Shown here: piece after piece, positions 3,311 to 5,932 of the stretch | How the letters are laid out: the number at the start of each line of letters is the position of its first letter | Numbering within the stretch: position 1 is the stretch's first letter | Assembly: GCA_028292835.1 (NCBI GenBank) | Contig: JAQGLP010000043.1 | Span: forward strand, 1 to 5,932 | DNA from: Variovorax sp. | Lineage (GTDB): Bacteria > Pseudomonadota > Gammaproteobacteria > Burkholderiales > Burkholderiaceae_C | Direction: 5' to 3' | DNA: 5,932 bases | Notes under the pieces: generated by a model | The model's database searches: none | Seen by the model: only the letters and a program-made list of their open reading frames with translations | Told to the model about the DNA's origin: nothing | Made by a program: the position numbers and the translations under genes

Positions 3311-5932
3311 TCAGGGCGCGCTGGCGGTCTTGTCGACCGTTTTTTCGAATGGAAGCACGACACCGCTCAAGTCGCGCTTGGTTTCGACAAGCATCAATGG
3401 CGCTTCTTCCGCGATGACCACGGGCGGCCGCATGCGGGGCACACGCACGGCCGGGGGCTCGGCTGCGATGGTCGCCTGAACGCTGGCGATGCGTTCGGCA
3501 TTGGAGTTCACCCACTGCAAACCCGAACCTTCGGCGATTCGCGTCAGGTCAGCCAGGGGCAGTTCGAACGTCTCGACCTTGGGCAGCTCACCGCGCTGCA
3601 CGCCGGCGCTGTCGGACGTGCTCTCGGGCAGGGCGACCGGCGCCGGCGCGACTGCGGGAGACGGAACCACCGTCCGTGCCTCCGGGAGCACGAAGGCCTC
3701 CTGGCTGGCGACGATCGCCGGCTTCGGCGCGTCTGGCTCCCCGGCGGACGATGCCATGGAGACGGCTTCGCCCGTGTCGCGGGGGGCACGCTCGCGACGG
3801 TCGCGACCATAGCGGTCGCGTGAGCGGGGACGACGCTCGTCGCCTTCGCGGCGCGGCGGCTCGCCTCCCGGGAAGGCGGCCTGTGCTTCTTGCTCCAGCG
3901 GCGCAGCAGGTTCGGCCTCGATCCGCAGCGCAGATGCGGCCGGCTCTTGCGCCGACTCGTCGCGGCGCTCGCGCCGGGGCTCGGTGCGCTCGGCGCGGGG
4001 CGCCGGCTCGTCGCGGCGGACGCGTTCTTCGCTCTCGCTCGCAACGTCGGTGCCGGACAGCGCGTTGCCGTCGGCATCCGGTGCCGCGTCGCTGGGGCGT
4101 CGCGTGCGTCCGCCCCGTTCACCACGTGCGCGGGGCGGGCGCTCTCCGTTCAACGCTTCCGTCGCAGGCGGGAGTTGGTTTGCAGTCTGCTCGACCGCCA
4201 GCCCGCTGGACTGCGCCGCGGCAATCGGCCGTGCTTCGCCGTCGCGGCGCTCGCCGCGGCCCCGGCGTTCGCCTTCGCGCGCAGGCCTGGGTTCGCGCGG
4301 CTCGCGCATTTCCCGGGACTCGCGTGGCTCCCGGGGCTCCCGAATCTCACGTGGTTCCCGGACCTCGCGCGCTTCACGCACTCCGCCTTCGGCGCGCTGC
4401 TCGCTCCGGGCTTCGCGCGGTTCGCGTCGCTCGCCTGGACGGCCCCCCTCGCGGCCGTTGCGCCGCTCGCCATCGCGGCCGCCACGTCCTTCGCCACGGC
4501 CACCGCGACGCTGGTCGCCGTCGCCCCGGCCCGAACGCGCTTCGCCTTCGCGGGCTGGCCGACCGTCAGCGCGTGCCGATGACACGTTGTCCGCCGGGGC
4601 GGTGGCACGTGCGGGTGCTTGCGCTGCCGTCGGCACTGCCGCCGGCGTCACGCCGAACAGCCTCTTGAGCCAGGGCAGGAAGCCGGTTTCCGGCACCTGG
4701 GGCGCCGCTGCCGGCGCGGCAGCGGCGGCGACAGGAGCCACGGGAGCGGGTGCCGGGGTCGGGGCCGGCGTTGCGCGTGCGGCCTCCGTCCTGGGCACGG
4801 CGACCGGCGCCGGCGCATCCGGCAGCACGCCCTTGATGACGGGCGTCTGCTTGTTGGTCGGCTCCTGCGAGCGGCGCGTGACGGAGGTCGGGTCCTCGAC
4901 CTCCTCGGCCATCTTGTAGCTGGCTTCGATGTGATCCAGGCGTGGATCGTCGTGCTTCAGGCGTTCGAGCCTGTAGTTGGGCGTCTCGAGCGTCTTGTTG
5001 GGCACCATCAGCACCGTCACACGCTGCTTGAGCTCGATCTTGGCGATCTCGGGGCGCTTTTCGTTGAGCAGGAAGGAGGCGACGTCCACTGGCACCTGGA
5101 CGTGCACGGCCGCCGTGTTGTCCTTCAGGCATTCCTCCTGGATGATGCGCAGGATCTGCAGAGCGCTCGACTCGGTGTCGCGGATGTGGCCCGAGCCGCC
5201 GCAGCGCGGGCAGGGGATCGACGAGCCTTCGCTGAGCGCCGGCTTCAGGCGCTGGCGGCTCATCTCCATCAGGCCGAACTTGCTGATCGATCCGAACTGC
5301 ACGCGGGCGCGGTCCTGCCGCAGCGCGTCGCGCAGGCGGCTTTCGACCTCGCGGCGGTTCTTCGACTCGTCCATGTCGATAAAGTCGATGACGATCAGGC
5401 CGCCCAGGTCGCGCAAGCGCATCTGGCGCGCCACCTCGTCGGCCGCCTCCAGGTTGGTGCGCGTGGCGGTTTCCTCGATGTCGCCGCCCTTGATGGCGCG
5501 CGCCGAGTTGACGTCGATCGACACCAGCGCCTCGGTATGGTCGATCACGATGGCGCCGCCGCTGGGCAGCTGCACCGTGCGGGCGTAGGCCGACTCGATC
5601 TGGTGCTCGATCTGAAAGCGGCTGAAGAGGGCCGCGTCGTCGCGGTAGCGCTTCACGCGCGCGGCATGTTCGGGCATGACGTGCGCCATGAACTGCTGCG
5701 CCTGCTCGTAGATGTCGTCGGTGTCGATCAGGATGTCGCCGATGTCGTGATTGAAGTAGTCACGGATGGCGCGGATGACGAGGCTCGATTCCTGGTAGAT
5801 CAGGAAGGCGCCCTTGGCGCCCTTGGCGGCGCCGTCGATGGCGTTCCACAGCTTGAGCAGGTAGTTCAGGTCCCACTGCAGCTCGGGCGCGCTGCGGCCG
5901 ATGCCGGCGGTGCGGGCGATGATGGACATGCC
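3311..5932 (-). CDS. rne: Ribonuclease E, missing N-terminal ~163 residues (cut by right edge)
   Basis: This endoribonuclease initiates mRNA decay, processes rRNA and tRNA, and scaffolds the degradosome at the inner membrane. The frame runs open through the right edge, so the Met at 5929 is internal; it aligns with about E. coli residue 164. Counting from it: RTAG of the 5' sensor (6-9); DNase I-like core with catalytic Asp139 (SIDVNSARA) and Asp182 (VIDFIDM), matching E. coli D303 and D346; Zn-link CPRC (Cys240, Cys243, matching C404/C407); small domain to about 345. The tail has a Pro/Ala linker (370-413), FLPWLKRLFG (417-426, probable amphipathic membrane anchor), Arg/Gly- and Arg/Glu-rich RNA-binding-like tracts (460-720), and a distinct C-terminal block (about 781-862) of the sort I recall from Burkholderiales. 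Total length would be near 1035 residues, normal for long RNase E. The missing S1 domain lies off the window. Confidence 0.97.
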   Translation of the reverse strand, partial: GMSIIARTAGIGRSAPELQWDLNYLLKLWNAIDGAAKGAKGAFLIYQESSLVIRAIRDYFNHDIGDILIDTDDIYEQAQQFMAHVMPEHAARVKRYRDDAALFSRFQIEHQIESAYARTVQLPSGGAIVIDHTEALVSIDVNSARAIKGGDIEETATRTNLEAADEVARQMRLRDLGGLIVIDFIDMDESKNRREVESRLRDALRQDRARVQFGSISKFGLMEMSRQRLKPALSEGSSIPCPRCGGSGHIRDTESSALQILRIIQEECLKDNTAAVHVQVPVDVASFLLNEKRPEIAKIELKQRVTVLMVPNKTLETPNYRLERLKHDDPRLDHIEASYKMAEEVEDPTSVTRRSQEPTNKQTPVIKGVLPDAPAPVAVPRTEAARATPAPTPAPAPVAPVAAAAAPAAAPQVPETGFLPWLKRLFGVTPAAVPTAAQAPARATAPADNVSSARADGRPAREGEARSGRGDGDQRRGGRGEGRGGRDGERRNGREGGRPGERREPREARSEQRAEGGVREAREVREPREIREPREPRESREMREPREPRPAREGERRGRGERRDGEARPIAAAQSSGLAVEQTANQLPPATEALNGERPPRARGERGGRTRRPSDAAPDADGNALSGTDVASESEERVRRDEPAPRAERTEPRRERRDESAQEPAASALRIEAEPAAPLEQEAQAAFPGGEPPRREGDERRPRSRDRYGRDRRERAPRDTGEAVSMASSAGEPDAPKPAIVASQEAFVLPEARTVVPSPAVAPAPVALPESTSDSAGVQRGELPKVETFELPLADLTRIAEGSGLQWVNSNAERIASVQATIAAEPPAVRVPRMRPPVVIAEEAPLMLVETKRDLSGVVLPFEKTVDKTASAP
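4289..4378 (-). repeat. Ten tandem Arg-Glu-X codon triplets (9-bp repeat) in the RNase E tail
   Basis: Residues 518-547 of the visible RNase E are ten consecutive Arg-Glu-X units, where X is A, V, P, I, P, P, S, M, P, P. That is 90 bp of a degenerate 9-bp repeat. Codons vary between units, so it is not a recent perfect duplication. The run is highly charged and probably disordered, in the RNA/partner-binding part of the tail. Confidence 0.85.
4649..4690 (-). other. Putative amphipathic membrane-targeting segment of RNase E
   Basis: Codons 414-427 encode ETGFLPWLKRLFGV. Aromatic and leucine residues alternate with Lys/Arg directly after the Pro/Ala linker, the place where long RNase E proteins carry a short amphipathic helix that binds the inner membrane. 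The identification is by position and composition. Confidence 0.55.

Noticed and set aside
4289..4378. CRISPR-like or satellite repeat
   Set aside because: The 9-bp units are in-frame Arg-Glu-X codons of RNase E with synonymous variation and no spacers.
3676..4919. Long plus-strand open frames (3676-4668, 3984-4919, 3890-4582) opposite the RNase E tail
   Set aside because: They mirror the GC-rich, repetitive Arg/Glu/Pro coding of rne. The translations are low-complexity Arg/Ala/Ser strings with no domain.
3311..5929. Treating ATG 5929 as the start of a short RNase E/G
   Set aside because: The frame continues open to the window edge (Gly codon before it), and the alignment begins in the middle of the 5' sensor, so the gene is simply cut by the window.

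Overview
The window is high-GC (apart from one intergenic stretch) and every convincing gene lies on the minus strand, so it is read right to left. The best guess is a betaproteobacterium of the order Burkholderiales, possibly Comamonadaceae. This rests on the RNase E architecture: a gamma/beta-type catalytic core, a very long Arg/Glu/Pro-rich tail, and a C-terminal block of the kind I recall from Burkholderiales. It also rests on the strongly GC-biased codon use. The assignment comes from memory and no search was run.

Layout in transcription order: (1) 5932-3311 is most of rne (RNase E). About the first 163 residues are missing beyond the right edge, and a strong stem-loop lies 6 nt after its stop. 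(2) 3310-2814 is a roughly 500-bp non-coding stretch, partly AT-rich. It holds a good sigma70-type promoter (-35 TTGACA at 3020-3015, -10 TATTAC at 2998-2993), several palindromes upstream of or overlapping it, and an approximately 170-nt leader with repeats and hairpins. (3) 2813-2091 is a monotopic phosphoglycosyl transferase (initiating sugar transferase). (4) 2094-655 is manC, a bifunctional mannose-1-phosphate guanylyltransferase / mannose-6-phosphate isomerase, overlapping the previous gene by 4 nt (ATGA). (5) 602-1 is the first ~200 residues of fcl (GDP-L-fucose synthase), cut by the left edge.

Together items 3-5 are the start of an exopolysaccharide or capsule operon. The transferase loads the first sugar-phosphate onto undecaprenyl phosphate, ManC makes GDP-mannose, and Fcl completes GDP-L-fucose. 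The GDP-mannose 4,6-dehydratase (gmd) that must act between ManC and Fcl is not in the window and is expected further downstream or elsewhere.

The coding content is ordinary and I see no undescribed system. The parts worth a second look are the regulatory intergenic region, an A8 run at the end of manC that could slip into the fcl frame, the doubtful fcl start, and the tandem Arg-Glu-X repeat in the RNase E tail.
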